Of a DNA stretch of 64,000 bases, positions 8,930-17,489 are shown piece after piece (position 1 is the stretch's first letter; every line of letters starts with the position of its first letter). Under the pieces are notes generated by a model, which did not search any database, had not been told where the DNA came from, and worked only from the letters and a program-made list of their open reading frames with translations. The position numbers were made by a program, and so were the translations under genes. Origin of the DNA: a virus; the IMG/VR virus record IMGVR_UViG_3300023179_000030, positions 1 to 64,000 of that record. One strand, 5' to 3'.

Positions 8930-9277
8930 ATGAGAAGTATATGTCCTATTTGCAATCAACGTCCAGTGGCTATAAACTACCGATCTGGAGACAAGATTCA
9001 TTACAGAAAAATCTGCGATTCTTGTATTAGAAAAGGAAAAAAGCTAAAACCCGCTCCGCCAGCCTGGGTCAAATCAGGTTATAGAAAAAAAGACAGATGT
9101 GAGAAATGCGGCTGGCAAGCCAAATACGTAGATCGTCAAATGGCCGTTTACCATATTGACGGTAATCTACGCAACAACAATTTATTGAATTTAAAAACTA
9201 TATGTTTAAATTGCAGGGTAGAAATTGCTGCTAGCCACTTACCTTGGCGAGAGGCAGAAATCAAACCAGATTTTTAA
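8930..9277 (+). CDS. HNH / zinc-ribbon endonuclease-like protein
   Basis: 115 residues on the plus strand. It has four Cys pairs: CPIC near the N-terminus, CDSC (about 29), CEKC (about 57) and a final ICLNC (about 93). The segment 'VYHIDGNLRNNNLLNLKTIC' is an HNH-like core in which His-Asp and downstream Asn residues sit in a beta-beta-alpha metal finger. The same architecture occurs in a small protein common in T4-like cyanophages (recall). It may be a free-standing homing nuclease or a DNA-binding accessory protein. Its last 17 bases overlap convergently with the dNMP kinase gene. Confidence 0.7.
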   Translation: MRSICPICNQRPVAINYRSGDKIHYRKICDSCIRKGKKLKPAPPAWVKSGYRKKDRCEKCGWQAKYVDRQMAVYHIDGNLRNNNLLNLKTICLNCRVEIAASHLPWREAEIKPDF

Positions 9278-9854
9278 GTTGGGCATGCAATTCTTCAACT
9301 GTGCCGTTATTGTCAATTACATAATCGAATTTCGCTGCTGCCCAACTATACTCACTGGCATGTATACTGGGAAATAGTACAGGCATTTTAGATTTGTCAG
9401 TTTGTGCAGTTTCAAACCAAATCGGATCAGGGCCACGTTTGATCCTGACAATTATCCCACCCGATGATTTTACAGAATTGAGTTCATTCATAAATCTACA
9501 ATCAGTAATTACTACTGAATCGTTTATGTTACGTATTTTGTTTTCCAAACTGGCAATCCAAATATCGTCATGAAAATGTACTCTGCAAACTTCTGTGCCC
9601 CAATACTGTAATACCCATCTTGGGGTTATGTTACGTCCCAGTCTATTGGACCACCATGGGTCTGTGGCTTCACGCCAACGACGAGATTCAGCAGTTCGAC
9701 CCTCTAATAAATCCCTGTCCCACCCAAATAATACCGAAATAATATCTTTGAGTGCGGCAGCAAAGCTATCTCGACGATAACCATGGAAGTTGCAAAGATA
9801 ATCTGCTGCGGTATCTTTACCAGAGCCTATCAAACCAGAAATACCAATAATCAT
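9261..9854 (-). CDS. 1: Deoxynucleoside monophosphate kinase, gp1-like
   Basis: 197 residues (T4 gp1 is 241). It phosphorylates dNMPs, including hydroxymethyl-dCMP in T4, to diphosphates for phage DNA synthesis. An N-terminal Walker A 'GLIGSGKDTAADYL' (about 6-19) is followed by an 'RWVLQYWGTEVCR' segment and 'VVITDCRFMNEL', the hydrophobic-D-x-R motif of this P-loop NMP-kinase family. A late 'DYVIDNNGTVEEL' resembles the T4 C-terminus. A sigma70-like promoter and GGGGG precede the ATG, implying early expression although its neighbours are late. Whether it uses a modified nucleotide cannot be told. Confidence 0.82.
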   Translation of the reverse strand: MIIGISGLIGSGKDTAADYLCNFHGYRRDSFAAALKDIISVLFGWDRDLLEGRTAESRRWREATDPWWSNRLGRNITPRWVLQYWGTEVCRVHFHDDIWIASLENKIRNINDSVVITDCRFMNELNSVKSSGGIIVRIKRGPDPIWFETAQTDKSKMPVLFPSIHASEYSWAAAKFDYVIDNNGTVEELHAQLKNLV

Positions 9855-9866
9855 AAAACCCCCTAT

Positions 9867-9896
9867 ATTATACTTATTCTACAGCAGTTCAGTTAA
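9867..9896 (-). promoter_or_regulatory. Sigma70-like promoter for dNMP kinase
   Basis: -35 TTAACT (9891-9896), an 18-bp spacer and a perfect -10 TATAAT (9867-9872), 12 nt from the ATG. It lies just beyond the gp13-like gene, which has its own late box. Confidence 0.6.
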
Positions 9897-9929
9897 TAGA
9901 AATAGCATTTAGGAGAATATTTAAAAACC

Positions 9930-11087
9930 CTATCCGGTAATCCAAGTTAACCCAACGCTGCCGTCAACGTAATTCTTGAGGTCTTCTTCCAACTTTTCCA
10001 TTTCAGCCTGAGATTCCTGTAACAATGCCGCGCCATTCAACTGTGTACCACCCTGTGGTCCTGCAATTGTTGAATATTTGCCACGAGCCTGACCTAGAAT
10101 ACTCTTACAAAAAGCTAAGGCATACTCCTGCAGCCAAGGGAAAACCTGAGGGTCACTGAGTAGCATGCTGTCAGGTTTATAATTGTAGCACCAAAGTAAC
10201 ACACTCTCAGTATTGTTCAAACCATCTATTTGTGGACTCCACACTTGTGTTTTGCTCACCGAAAACCCAGTCACTGATGTTGCACCAAGTATTTGGCTAG
10301 CAGTTACGGTAATGATTTGGCCCGTACTATCCACTGATTCTACTATATATTGCCCACTATATCCAGAGATTGGACAATTTGCTATGTATAGGTTGTAGCC
10401 AGATTCTATACTATAGGGAATTTTAGTTGTTATAGTTATGGTACTTCCAACAGCAGTACCTGAAGAAGTTATGGTGTCCAGGGACAAATAAGTGTGGCCA
10501 TATTGCGGGATTTTACGATTCAATGTCAACTTTTTTGTTGCACGATTCCAAGTGTAATTCATATAGCCACCAAACATCGTCATTGACAATTTCTGATAAG
10601 AGGTAAACAATTCATAATTTGTTAATCCCCCAACTCTGCCTGATACTAACATATATGTGTTTAAGAACCCACTGGCAAAAGGTTCGAATTGGCTGGCTGT
10701 GGTTCCAGTCACCGACCCTATACCACGGCGATAGACTGTTCTGACTTCCATAATAGAACTAGGAAGTATATATTCTTGCACTTCGGGAAGTAAGTCTAGA
10801 AAAGCATAGCTTTCTTCAACTGAATTTTGAGCTTTTTGCCTATATTTGGTCAGTGATTGCTTGATCGCTAACTCGTAATGCTCTTTGTCTAATTCAACAT
10901 CTACTATTTGATCGCCCAAACGCAATCTTATATAGTCTATCATTTCATTGCGAAGTTGGTTTAATCCCTGTAAGCCTGCTGCTGCAATTGCACTTTCTTG
11001 ACTGATTGGCCCAGGCCCCCCTAAGTTTTGAGTAGGTAAACTTAAATCGTTCTGAAGCCCTGGTTGAATAACTACGGTGTTGGTCAT
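9930..11087 (-). CDS. 13: Neck / head-completion protein, gp13-like
   Basis: 385 residues (T4 gp13 is 309). gp13 and gp14 form the neck that closes the portal and joins head to tail. Features consistent with this are the N-terminal helix 'MIDYIRLRLGDQIVDVELDK' with following 'ALKQSL'-like pattern, typical of phage neck connectors, and a helical C-terminus 'LQEYALAFCKSILGQARGKY' ending in 'GLTWITG'. A beta-rich insertion of about 75 residues (205-280) carries Thr/Ser-rich sequence like that in gp14 and gp15. A late box inside a TTAGCAT/ATGCTAA palindrome and AGGACT precede the ATG. The gp13 assignment rests on pattern and context; another connector is possible. Confidence 0.55.
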   Translation of the reverse strand: MTNTVVIQPGLQNDLSLPTQNLGGPGPISQESAIAAAGLQGLNQLRNEMIDYIRLRLGDQIVDVELDKEHYELAIKQSLTKYRQKAQNSVEESYAFLDLLPEVQEYILPSSIMEVRTVYRRGIGSVTGTTASQFEPFASGFLNTYMLVSGRVGGLTNYELFTSYQKLSMTMFGGYMNYTWNRATKKLTLNRKIPQYGHTYLSLDTITSSGTAVGSTITITTKIPYSIESGYNLYIANCPISGYSGQYIVESVDSTGQIITVTASQILGATSVTGFSVSKTQVWSPQIDGLNNTESVLLWCYNYKPDSMLLSDPQVFPWLQEYALAFCKSILGQARGKYSTIAGPQGGTQLNGAALLQESQAEMEKLEEDLKNYVDGSVGLTWITG

Positions 11088-11107
11088 GGTATGAGTCCTG
11101 TTAGCAT

Positions 11108-11115
11108 TATTTATG
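11108..11115 (-). promoter_or_regulatory. Late promoter box CATAAATA within a palindrome
   Basis: The box lies inside TTAGCAT-AAATA-ATGCTAA (7-bp inverted repeat), 20 nt before the gp13-like ATG. AGGACT in the leader is the ribosome site. Confidence 0.55.
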
Positions 11116-11136
11116 CTAATAGGACTCAGATATCAT

Positions 11137-12369
11137 CTAGGCAATTTTAAGCAAAATCATGTCTTTGTTGATTCGACCATTCAATTTGGTTTCTGTAGCT
11201 TTAATTGCAGTTAGAAACCCACGCAAAGCAACTTTACCTGCCTTTGCAAACTCTTTGAGTTGTTCTGCAGGCTTTCGCAGAGTTTTGCTGATGCTTTTTG
11301 CTTCGTCGTAACCAGTGATAGTTGTACCTTTTACTCCCAGTGGTCCGGTCAAACTATCTGCCACATACTTGCAGAGTTTACGTGTTTTGACATTAAAACA
11401 CCACAGCTCAGCAGCCCCCACAATATCTGCTGGGTTAACACTGATCAATTTAAGCCCTTTGTCCTCTTTTAGGAATTTCATTTTGGACACAATCTTTTCC
11501 TTGCTTACAGCACGTGGGGCACGCACTTTACGCAAAACCTTGGCTTCTTGACTGATCTGATCGCAGGCTTCCATGATAGCCTGATAGAACTCCATCAATT
11601 TCTTGATATTTTTGCGGCTATTATGTCCATAAGCCTCTTTGAGTTGGGCATCGGCTTTTGCACTAACCAATTCCATCAACTCATTATGACCGCGCTGGTA
11701 GAATGCTTTAACAAAACGAGCGTGTGCGGCTTTGGTACCTTTGCCACGAAGCAAACTACTCACTTTAAAAGCCTTCGGATCAAAACCTTCAGGATCAGTA
11801 ACCCAGCTGTCCAAAGCCAGGTCTAGTTCCTCACTCATTGCCCCAGCTTGCTCACGAACACGATCCTGGATCGTCAAAACAGGCCCCAAAGGCTTCGCTG
11901 TTTTGGTATCTGTTGCAGTTACGGAATCATTTACTCCGTTAAGCAAAATAGTTTCAATTTCCTTGCGTAGCCATTCTGAGGTACTGCGACCGGAATTGAA
12001 TTCCGGATGGCATTCGGGCATCCCACGTAACAGGCAACTAGCAATAGCACCGGCAGTGAGATTTGTTCGCCAGTCTTCGGTAGCTTTAAAAGCTGCAATT
12101 ACTGTTTTACTGTAGCCGTTACGAGTCATCCAGTCAATAACACGGGGCTTCAAAAGTTTGCCGGTGAAATTCTGATTGTAGTAATTCATGGCAAAGTGGA
12201 AATAAGCGGTAAATTCTTCACCGCTCATATTGATTGCATCTGTCCAATTTGGACTGAGATCTTTTTTAGCATTTTCACGAATCGTAACACTGGTTACGCG
12301 GGTAGATACCCGTGGTGCACGGGCTTTGACCGTTGTAGTTTTAGCTTTAAGCTTGGATTTCGTAGCCAT
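11137..12369 (-). CDS. Conserved hypothetical basic protein
   Basis: 410 residues from the ATG at 12367-12369, preceded by GAGGTG at good spacing; a TTG one codon upstream is less likely. The N-terminal ~25 residues are rich in Lys, Arg and Thr ('TKSKLKAKTTTVKARAPR'). The body is helical. A conserved-looking segment around 'NPADIVGAAELWCFNVKTRK' and 'GTTITGYDEAKSISKTLRKP' lies near residues 315-370. It has no recognised catalytic motif. The basic composition suggests nucleic-acid binding. A sigma70-type promoter overlaps the upstream gene, so it is probably expressed early rather than with the structural genes. Function unknown. Confidence 0.65.
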   Translation of the reverse strand: MATKSKLKAKTTTVKARAPRVSTRVTSVTIRENAKKDLSPNWTDAINMSGEEFTAYFHFAMNYYNQNFTGKLLKPRVIDWMTRNGYSKTVIAAFKATEDWRTNLTAGAIASCLLRGMPECHPEFNSGRSTSEWLRKEIETILLNGVNDSVTATDTKTAKPLGPVLTIQDRVREQAGAMSEELDLALDSWVTDPEGFDPKAFKVSSLLRGKGTKAAHARFVKAFYQRGHNELMELVSAKADAQLKEAYGHNSRKNIKKLMEFYQAIMEACDQISQEAKVLRKVRAPRAVSKEKIVSKMKFLKEDKGLKLISVNPADIVGAAELWCFNVKTRKLCKYVADSLTGPLGVKGTTITGYDEAKSISKTLRKPAEQLKEFAKAGKVALRGFLTAIKATETKLNGRINKDMILLKIA

Positions 12370-12401
12370 CAAATTTCACCTCAAAATTAACTATAACATC
12401 T

Positions 12402-12430
12402 ATTGTAACACAAAGCCGATTTAAAATCAA
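12402..12430 (-). promoter_or_regulatory. Sigma70-like promoter TTGATT-17-TACAAT
   Basis: -35 at 12425-12430 and -10 at 12402-12407 with an ideal 17-bp spacer. It overlaps the stop of the 92-residue gene and drives the 410-residue basic protein. Confidence 0.6.
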
Positions 12431-12705
12431 GCGCGACTTAACATAAGCATAATTAGATAGGTGTCCAAGTTTTCCATGGCTGCGGAAAACTTTGCATAGA
12501 CTTCCAAGTATTTACTTGTTGGCTTTCCTAGCCTACGACAAGTTACCAATTCTCTAGAACATTCGTGTCGAAGACCCGATACTACCCTAAGCATGCGCCG
12601 AAGATCAGCACCAGTTGGACCTGAAAATTTATTGATTTGCGAGATCATTATTTCCATTTTTTTATGCAGTTCATCGACGGCAATCGCATGTTCCATATTA
12701 TCCAT
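12427..12705 (-). CDS. Small hypothetical helical protein
   Basis: 92 residues, or 89 if the second ATG at 12696 is used. It is predicted to be nearly all helical: 'DELHKKMEIMISQINKF', then an 'LRRMLRVVSGLRHECSREL' helix with basic residues, then a hydrophobic C-terminal helix. No known motif. It is preceded by a perfect sigma70 promoter whose predicted start site coincides with the first ATG, with no Shine-Dalgarno, so it is an early, possibly leaderless gene. Small helical early proteins of phages are often host-takeover factors, but nothing in the sequence shows that here. Confidence 0.6.
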   Translation of the reverse strand: MDNMEHAIAVDELHKKMEIMISQINKFSGPTGADLRRMLRVVSGLRHECSRELVTCRRLGKPTSKYLEVYAKFSAAMENLDTYLIMLMLSRA

Positions 12706-12711
12706 GTGTGT

Positions 12712-12740
12712 ATTATAGTTTTTTTGATATTTTTTGTCAA
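12712..12740 (-). promoter_or_regulatory. Perfect consensus sigma70 promoter
   Basis: TTGACA (12735-12740), a 17-bp A-rich spacer and TATAAT (12712-12717). The -10 lies 6 nt from the ATG at 12705, so initiation should fall on the start codon. A divergent late box for gp14 lies 18 bp to the right. Confidence 0.85.
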
Positions 12741-12758
12741 TTTCAATTTGAACTTAGG

Positions 12759-12766
12759 CATAAATA
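12759..12766 (+). promoter_or_regulatory. Late promoter box CATAAATA for gp14-gp15-NUDIX
   Basis: It lies on the plus strand, 23 nt before the GTG start of gp14, with AAGGA in between. It sits back-to-back with the early sigma70 promoter. Confidence 0.6.
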
Positions 12767-12789
12767 CTTGATATTTAAAGGATTAAACT

Positions 12790-14163
12790 GTGCCGCGTCT
12801 ATCTATGTGGAGGGAGAATCATACTTCCGATTATAAATTTTTTGATAGGCGCATATCGGAATCGTTCACCATTGGTGGCACTGGAATTTTGTTGCATAAA
12901 TATTTAGGCACCAATATCCAAGCCAATGCCTATACCACTACTGGTAATACCACACTCAATTCCAACACCTTGTCTTTTGCCAATGTTTCTATATTTGAAG
13001 TTGGACAAACACTCAGTGGAATTGGTATAGCTGCAAATACTGTAATTGTAGGGACCAATACCTCAGTCAATACCATATCGATTAGTTCAAATACGGTAAG
13101 TTCCATCAGTGCTGGTACACCAATTAACATTTATTGGAACGACCCCACAAAACCTTTTTACTCAAATCAAAGTGCACTTAATATACAAGATTTGTTATTC
13201 TTAGAAAACAGAGATCGTAAATACGACACCAGTGTTTATACATTGCGTGGAATTTATAATGTCAATGACAATGATTTTGATCTACAACAATTTGGTATTT
13301 TTCTTAGTGCTGACACTCTGTATATAACATTTCATTTAAATGACACCGTGGCTTATTTGGGTCGAAAAATTATCAGCGGTGATGTTATTGAGTTGCAACA
13401 CAAAAAAGACTATTATCCACTGGATACCGGGATACCAGCAGCATTGAAAAGATATTATGTAGTACAGGATGTTACATTTGGGGCAGAAGGATTTAGCCAA
13501 ACATGGTGGCCGCATATTTTAAGAGTCAAAGTTACACCATTAGTAGATAGTCAAGAGTACAAGGACATATTGAACAATATCAGCTCTGGGGACAGCGACA
13601 ACACCCCCATTGGGCAAGTTCTAAGCACTATGAGCAAGCTGAACCAAATCAACGATGCAATAATTGCACAAGCTGAAATTGATGTCCCACGTAGCGGAAC
13701 AAACATAGACAATTTATACAATTTGCCACTGAACCCAGACGGAAGTCCTGGTGACCCACAAGGCCAAACTGTAGATTCACTTGATCTATATGTAGACAGC
13801 AATGTAGATTTTGCAGCACAACCAATAACACCAGATCAAAATATATCAGCATATCTGGGAGGTGACGGTTTAACCCCCGATGGTTGGCCTGTGACTGCTG
13901 GTACAAGTTTTCCAGTAAGCCCAGCGATTGGGAACTATGCATTACGTACAGATTATGTACCCAATAGGTTATTTAGGTACAATGGCCAACGTTGGGTTAA
14001 GATCGAAGACAATGTTAGAACGTCGTTGACTCCGGGGCCAAACAATAGAACTCAACGTAGTATCTTTGTCAATGACACCAGCACCTTTACGAATTCCGAA
14101 GGTCAAACATTACCAACGAGACAGTCATTAAATGCTGCATTAACACCTAGGTCAGATAACTAA
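12790..14163 (+). CDS. 14: Neck protein gp14
   Basis: 457 residues with a GTG start supported by AAGGA 7 nt upstream; T4 gp14 is 256. gp14 joins gp13 in the neck and contacts the tail terminator. The conserved core is 'FLENRDRKYDTSVYTLRGIY', 'FHLNDTVAYLGRKIISGDVI', 'LKRYYVVQDVTFGAEGFSQT' and 'VTPLVDSQEYKDIL', the cyanophage gp14 signature. Two insertions enlarge it: a Thr/Asn beta module at about 50-115, and a C-terminal part with 'NRLFRYNGQRWVKIED', a Trp module also seen in gp15 and gp18. It lies on the plus strand, opposite most structural genes. Confidence 0.85.
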   Translation: MPRLSMWRENHTSDYKFFDRRISESFTIGGTGILLHKYLGTNIQANAYTTTGNTTLNSNTLSFANVSIFEVGQTLSGIGIAANTVIVGTNTSVNTISISSNTVSSISAGTPINIYWNDPTKPFYSNQSALNIQDLLFLENRDRKYDTSVYTLRGIYNVNDNDFDLQQFGIFLSADTLYITFHLNDTVAYLGRKIISGDVIELQHKKDYYPLDTGIPAALKRYYVVQDVTFGAEGFSQTWWPHILRVKVTPLVDSQEYKDILNNISSGDSDNTPIGQVLSTMSKLNQINDAIIAQAEIDVPRSGTNIDNLYNLPLNPDGSPGDPQGQTVDSLDLYVDSNVDFAAQPITPDQNISAYLGGDGLTPDGWPVTAGTSFPVSPAIGNYALRTDYVPNRLFRYNGQRWVKIEDNVRTSLTPGPNNRTQRSIFVNDTSTFTNSEGQTLPTRQSLNAALTPRSDN

Positions 14164-14168
14164 TAATT

Positions 14169-15965
14169 ATGCAACAATTTTTTTATTCAGGTCAGGTGAG
14201 ACGTTATATCACCCAGTTTATTCGCATGGTGTCAAATTTTCAAGTTGAATTTGGCCGTGGCAGAGACGGTAGCATTGCTTTACAACGTGTACCCGTTATC
14301 TATGGGGACAGTAGTAGACAAGCGGCATCTATTATACGTCAAAATAGCGAGAACTCATTGAATTCAGTACCAGTTATGGCAGTATATGTCAGTGACATGC
14401 AGTACGATAGAGATCGTGTTCAAAACCCCACATTTGTGGGAAAATTAAATCTCAGAGAACGGTATTATGAACCAAGCACTGGAGAATACAGCACTCAACA
14501 AGGGGATGCCTTTACTGTAGAGCGTTTGATGCCTGTCCCCTATAAATTGACTTTGAAACTTGATATTTGGACTTCCAATACTGAGCAAAAGTTGCAATTA
14601 TTGGAACAATTGACTATATTGTTCAATCCTGCACTTGAAATTCAAAGCACCGACAATTATGTTGATTGGACTAGTTTAACCTATGTGTTGTTAACTAACC
14701 TAACCTGGAGTTCCAGAACAGTACCCATGGGTACCGAAAACCCCATAGACATCGCTACATTGACTTTTGAATTACCAATCTTTGTAAGTGCACCAGCCCT
14801 AGTTAAAAAATTGGGAGTAGTACAAAAAATCATCGCCAGTGTGTTTGATTCAAGTGGGAATATAGATGAAGCAATCTACGATGATGCAAATCTTATCAGC
14901 AGACAATATATCACCCCCATGCAGTATGGTGTAATTTTACTTGAAAATCAATTGAGATTGGTAAAATATAATGAGCCAGTGGATGATCAATTTGGGCAAC
15001 AAGTGGTCAAGAAATTATCCAACACAATTAGTTCCAATGTTAATCTAGTATTGGACAATACCGATGGAGTGAAACCCGGAATGCTTATATCAGGGTTGTA
15101 CACCACTGGTTCTGGTACAATATCCAGCAATACTGCCAGCAATGTATTAGTGGGTGTGGGAACTTCTTTTACTTCTGATTTATATGCCAACGCTGTAATT
15201 TATTACAATAGTACAAGTATTGGATCTGTAGCTTCAGTGGTCAATGATACACAGATAATTTTAAACACCAATGCCTCAGGAAATGTGTCAAGTGGCATTT
15301 ATTCTTATTTTAATAATATAGCAGGCAGCAATTGTACGGTTATATCTGTCAACGGAAACTCTGTAGTATCCAGCAACGTGGTCTCGGCGACCAGTGGTCA
15401 GCGCATTGTATTCAGTGCTGTAACTAAAAAATATGGTGTCACCGAGCCTTGGCGTGATATCGTCAACATCTATGGCAACCTTATAAATGGATCGAGTCAA
15501 GTTAGGTTGGAATTGGATTCCACTGAAGTAGTTGGCACTGTGGCTTATAATCCTGTAGATGATACCACATTACTTTGGACCGCAGACATTGATACTTTGC
15601 CCACAAATACTCTTGTGCCAGTCAATGCAATAATTGATCCTAATAGTTCAAGACCTGCCAAAGATTTGCAAAATTTAGCCAATGGTACTAGATACTTGTT
15701 GGTGGGTGATTATACCACAGCCAACGGAGAACAACCTACTTATAATTGGATGGGAATTGACAACACTCCATTAATAGCATTTGCCAATGACATCATACAA
15801 TACAACGGAGAGCATTGGATAGTTGCTTTTGATTCTGCTAAGACCCCGGCTGTAAATTATGTCACTAATATGACTACCAATACCCAATATCGCTGGAGTG
15901 GTAAATCCTGGACCAAAAGCTACGAAGGTTATTATGAGGCCGGAAAGTGGACTTTGGTAATATAA
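14169..15965 (+). CDS. 15: Tail sheath stabilizer / completion protein gp15
   Basis: 598 residues (T4 gp15 is 272). gp15 caps the finished tail and binds the neck. The N-terminal ~240 residues carry the family pattern: 'FFYSGQVRRYITQFIRMVSN', 'QRVPVIYGDSSRQAASI', 'ERLMPVPYKLTLKLDIWTSN' and 'IATLTFELPIFVSAP'. The C-terminal half is extra: a 'GTISSNTASNVLVGVGTSF' beta module (about 315-390), then Trp-rich units around 'IQYNGEHWIVAFD' and 'YRWSGKSWTKSYEG', like the gp14 and gp18 inserts. It starts 5 nt after gp14 without a ribosome site, so it is probably coupled. Confidence 0.82.
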   Translation: MQQFFYSGQVRRYITQFIRMVSNFQVEFGRGRDGSIALQRVPVIYGDSSRQAASIIRQNSENSLNSVPVMAVYVSDMQYDRDRVQNPTFVGKLNLRERYYEPSTGEYSTQQGDAFTVERLMPVPYKLTLKLDIWTSNTEQKLQLLEQLTILFNPALEIQSTDNYVDWTSLTYVLLTNLTWSSRTVPMGTENPIDIATLTFELPIFVSAPALVKKLGVVQKIIASVFDSSGNIDEAIYDDANLISRQYITPMQYGVILLENQLRLVKYNEPVDDQFGQQVVKKLSNTISSNVNLVLDNTDGVKPGMLISGLYTTGSGTISSNTASNVLVGVGTSFTSDLYANAVIYYNSTSIGSVASVVNDTQIILNTNASGNVSSGIYSYFNNIAGSNCTVISVNGNSVVSSNVVSATSGQRIVFSAVTKKYGVTEPWRDIVNIYGNLINGSSQVRLELDSTEVVGTVAYNPVDDTTLLWTADIDTLPTNTLVPVNAIIDPNSSRPAKDLQNLANGTRYLLVGDYTTANGEQPTYNWMGIDNTPLIAFANDIIQYNGEHWIVAFDSAKTPAVNYVTNMTTNTQYRWSGKSWTKSYEGYYEAGKWTLVI

Positions 15966-16381
15966 AAGAAAGTTGTGGCGCGCTAATTTATTGTACTGCC
16001 ACTCAAAGATATTTGTTTTTACTACGTAATGGTGGTAAATTCGCCAACACCTGGGGTCTAGCAGGTGGTAAATTGGAAAACTCTGAATCAATGCTGGTTG
16101 GCCTTGTTCGAGAAATTCGTGAAGAGCTCGGTGGGGAGATTTCGGGTGCTAAAGTATTGCCAATTGAAAAATATACCAGTGACAATGGCAAGTTTGCTTA
16201 TCACACCTTTTTAATAAAAATCGAAGAAGAATTTGTGCCACAGCTCAATCATGAGCACAAGGGATTTTGTTGGGTAGGCCTTGATGATCATCCAACTCCC
16301 TTGCACCCTGGTGTTTATCGAACACTAAAGCAGAAATCTACTAGAAGTAAAATAAAAAGTCAAGAATCAATCAAAGATTAA
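15947..16381 (+). CDS. NUDIX hydrolase
   Basis: 144 residues. The full NUDIX box G-x5-E-x7-REU-x-EE-x-GU is present at about residues 40-62 (GKLENSE ... REIREELGG), so the metal site is intact. The family hydrolyses nucleoside diphosphate-linked compounds such as NDP-sugars, dNTPs, NADH or capped RNA; the substrate cannot be told. The only usable start is GTG, overlapping gp15 by 19 bp. It is the third gene of the inverted plus-strand unit. It abuts the glycan island and ends with an 11-bp convergent overlap with it, so an NDP-sugar substrate is conceivable. Confidence 0.82.
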   Translation: MDFGNIKESCGALIYCTATQRYLFLLRNGGKFANTWGLAGGKLENSESMLVGLVREIREELGGEISGAKVLPIEKYTSDNGKFAYHTFLIKIEEEFVPQLNHEHKGFCWVGLDDHPTPLHPGVYRTLKQKSTRSKIKSQESIKD

Positions 16382-16955
16382 AAACTATACTGGTTCTAGG
16401 GGTTTTGCTTTGGTTGGGAGGTACTTCATGGTACATCCATGCGGGCCATATCAATAACAATCCAGGACAGGGTTCGTAATCAACATGTGGCATGCAATAC
16501 CAATTATTTGGGTCTTTAATCATATACATATAATCAAAAAAATCCTTGAAGGGTTGATTTGGATAGAACCTAATTTTACTTGACCCTGGAGGAGTTTTTA
16601 GATAATATATACCACTTAGTGTACATTGACTATGCAGATGTTTGGGATGGTTACTGCCTTCCAAAAAGCTGTTGGCAAAAAAGTATGGCTTCCAGGGAAT
16701 CCTACTGGTGTCATAGCCTTGCTGATCTAAAAACCCCACAGCCTTTTTTTTAACAAAATCTATAAAAGGACTGAATTCAGGATCCTCTGTCAATGATCTA
16801 GTGCCATAAGTGGTTTCACCATTGTAGTAAAACTGCGTGTTTACTTGTTTGTTTGGCACATTAAAAATCTTATCCAGCAGTAGATTCATGGGGTCAATCC
16901 ACTCTGGGTGGTTATCTCGACCCACCGTGGTTGGAAACCAGTTATCTAAATGCAT
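16371..16955 (-). CDS. Putative 2OG-Fe(II) oxygenase (TIGR02466-like)
   Basis: 194 residues. The jelly-roll signature runs 'SNHPKHLHSQCTLSGIYYLK' (iron-binding His plus substrate Ser region, about 105-120), 'IWPAWMYHEVPPN' with the second His (about 177), and 'RTSIVFNL' with the Arg that would hold the 2-oxoglutarate carboxylate. This matches the small dioxygenase-like family frequent in marine T4-like phages (family name from recall). Substrates are unknown; protein or small-molecule hydroxylation is possible. It is the last gene of the glycan operon, 1 nt from the next oxygenase. Confidence 0.65.
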   Translation of the reverse strand: MHLDNWFPTTVGRDNHPEWIDPMNLLLDKIFNVPNKQVNTQFYYNGETTYGTRSLTEDPEFSPFIDFVKKKAVGFLDQQGYDTSRIPWKPYFFANSFLEGSNHPKHLHSQCTLSGIYYLKTPPGSSKIRFYPNQPFKDFFDYMYMIKDPNNWYCMPHVDYEPCPGLLLIWPAWMYHEVPPNQSKTPRTSIVFNL

Positions 16956-16956
16956 G

Positions 16957-17478
16957 TTATTTACTGAAAAATAGCTGTATACTCAAGCGAGGATGTTCCG
17001 CCAATGGGGTAACCATGGTGGTTGCATGCCAAACTGGAGGCTTAAACCAAACCATATAATTACGCATAGGATAAACCCAACGTTGCCCAACATCTGGGTC
17101 ATCACAAATAAAAAATCCACCCCAATTCCAATTCCAAGTCTCATTGATATAAATTGTGCTGCTTAGACGCTCAACCGTTTCAGATGCATCGTGATGAAAA
17201 TTGATTTGACTTCCAGGTGGCCAAATATGTAAAAAACAATTTAAATTATTATAATCTGCAAATACCGGATCCACTGTTTTATATTTTTCCAAAAAATATT
17301 CTTTATATTCTTCCAGCGGTAACACAAATACTGGGGCATATGACCCGCTATCTAGCCCTTTACCCCATCGACCCATGTTGTTTATCTCAAATACAGGTTT
17401 CCCGCGTGAGCTCTCATATTTTGCATTTATGTTGTCAAATGTTTCTTTGTCTAAAAAATCAGGAACTATATGAATCAT
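16957..17478 (-). CDS. 2OG-Fe(II) oxygenase-like protein (prolyl-hydroxylase fold)
   Basis: 173 residues. The catalytic triad is readable: 'INFHHDASETVERLSSTIYI' contains the H-x-D pair (about 115-117 region), followed by Gly-Gly-Phe, 'MVWFKPPVWHATTMV' with the distal His (about 152), and 'HPRLSIQLFF' with the cosubstrate Arg. This is the compact prolyl-4-hydroxylase-type fold. It requires Fe(II), O2 and 2-oxoglutarate. It sits between two other oxygenase-like genes. The same phage encodes three collagen-like fibres, so hydroxylation of Gly-Pro repeats is a hypothesis; a sugar or host target is equally possible. Confidence 0.7.
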   Translation of the reverse strand: MIHIVPDFLDKETFDNINAKYESSRGKPVFEINNMGRWGKGLDSGSYAPVFVLPLEEYKEYFLEKYKTVDPVFADYNNLNCFLHIWPPGSQINFHHDASETVERLSSTIYINETWNWNWGGFFICDDPDVGQRWVYPMRNYMVWFKPPVWHATTMVTPLAEHPRLSIQLFFSK

Positions 17479-17489
17479 TGTTATCTTTC

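Noticed and set aside
8834-9001. 56-residue N-terminal extension of the sheath protein
   Set aside because: The sequence is unlike sheath proteins, while the ATG at 8833 has a strong AGGAGA and gives the canonical MALTSPGV start.
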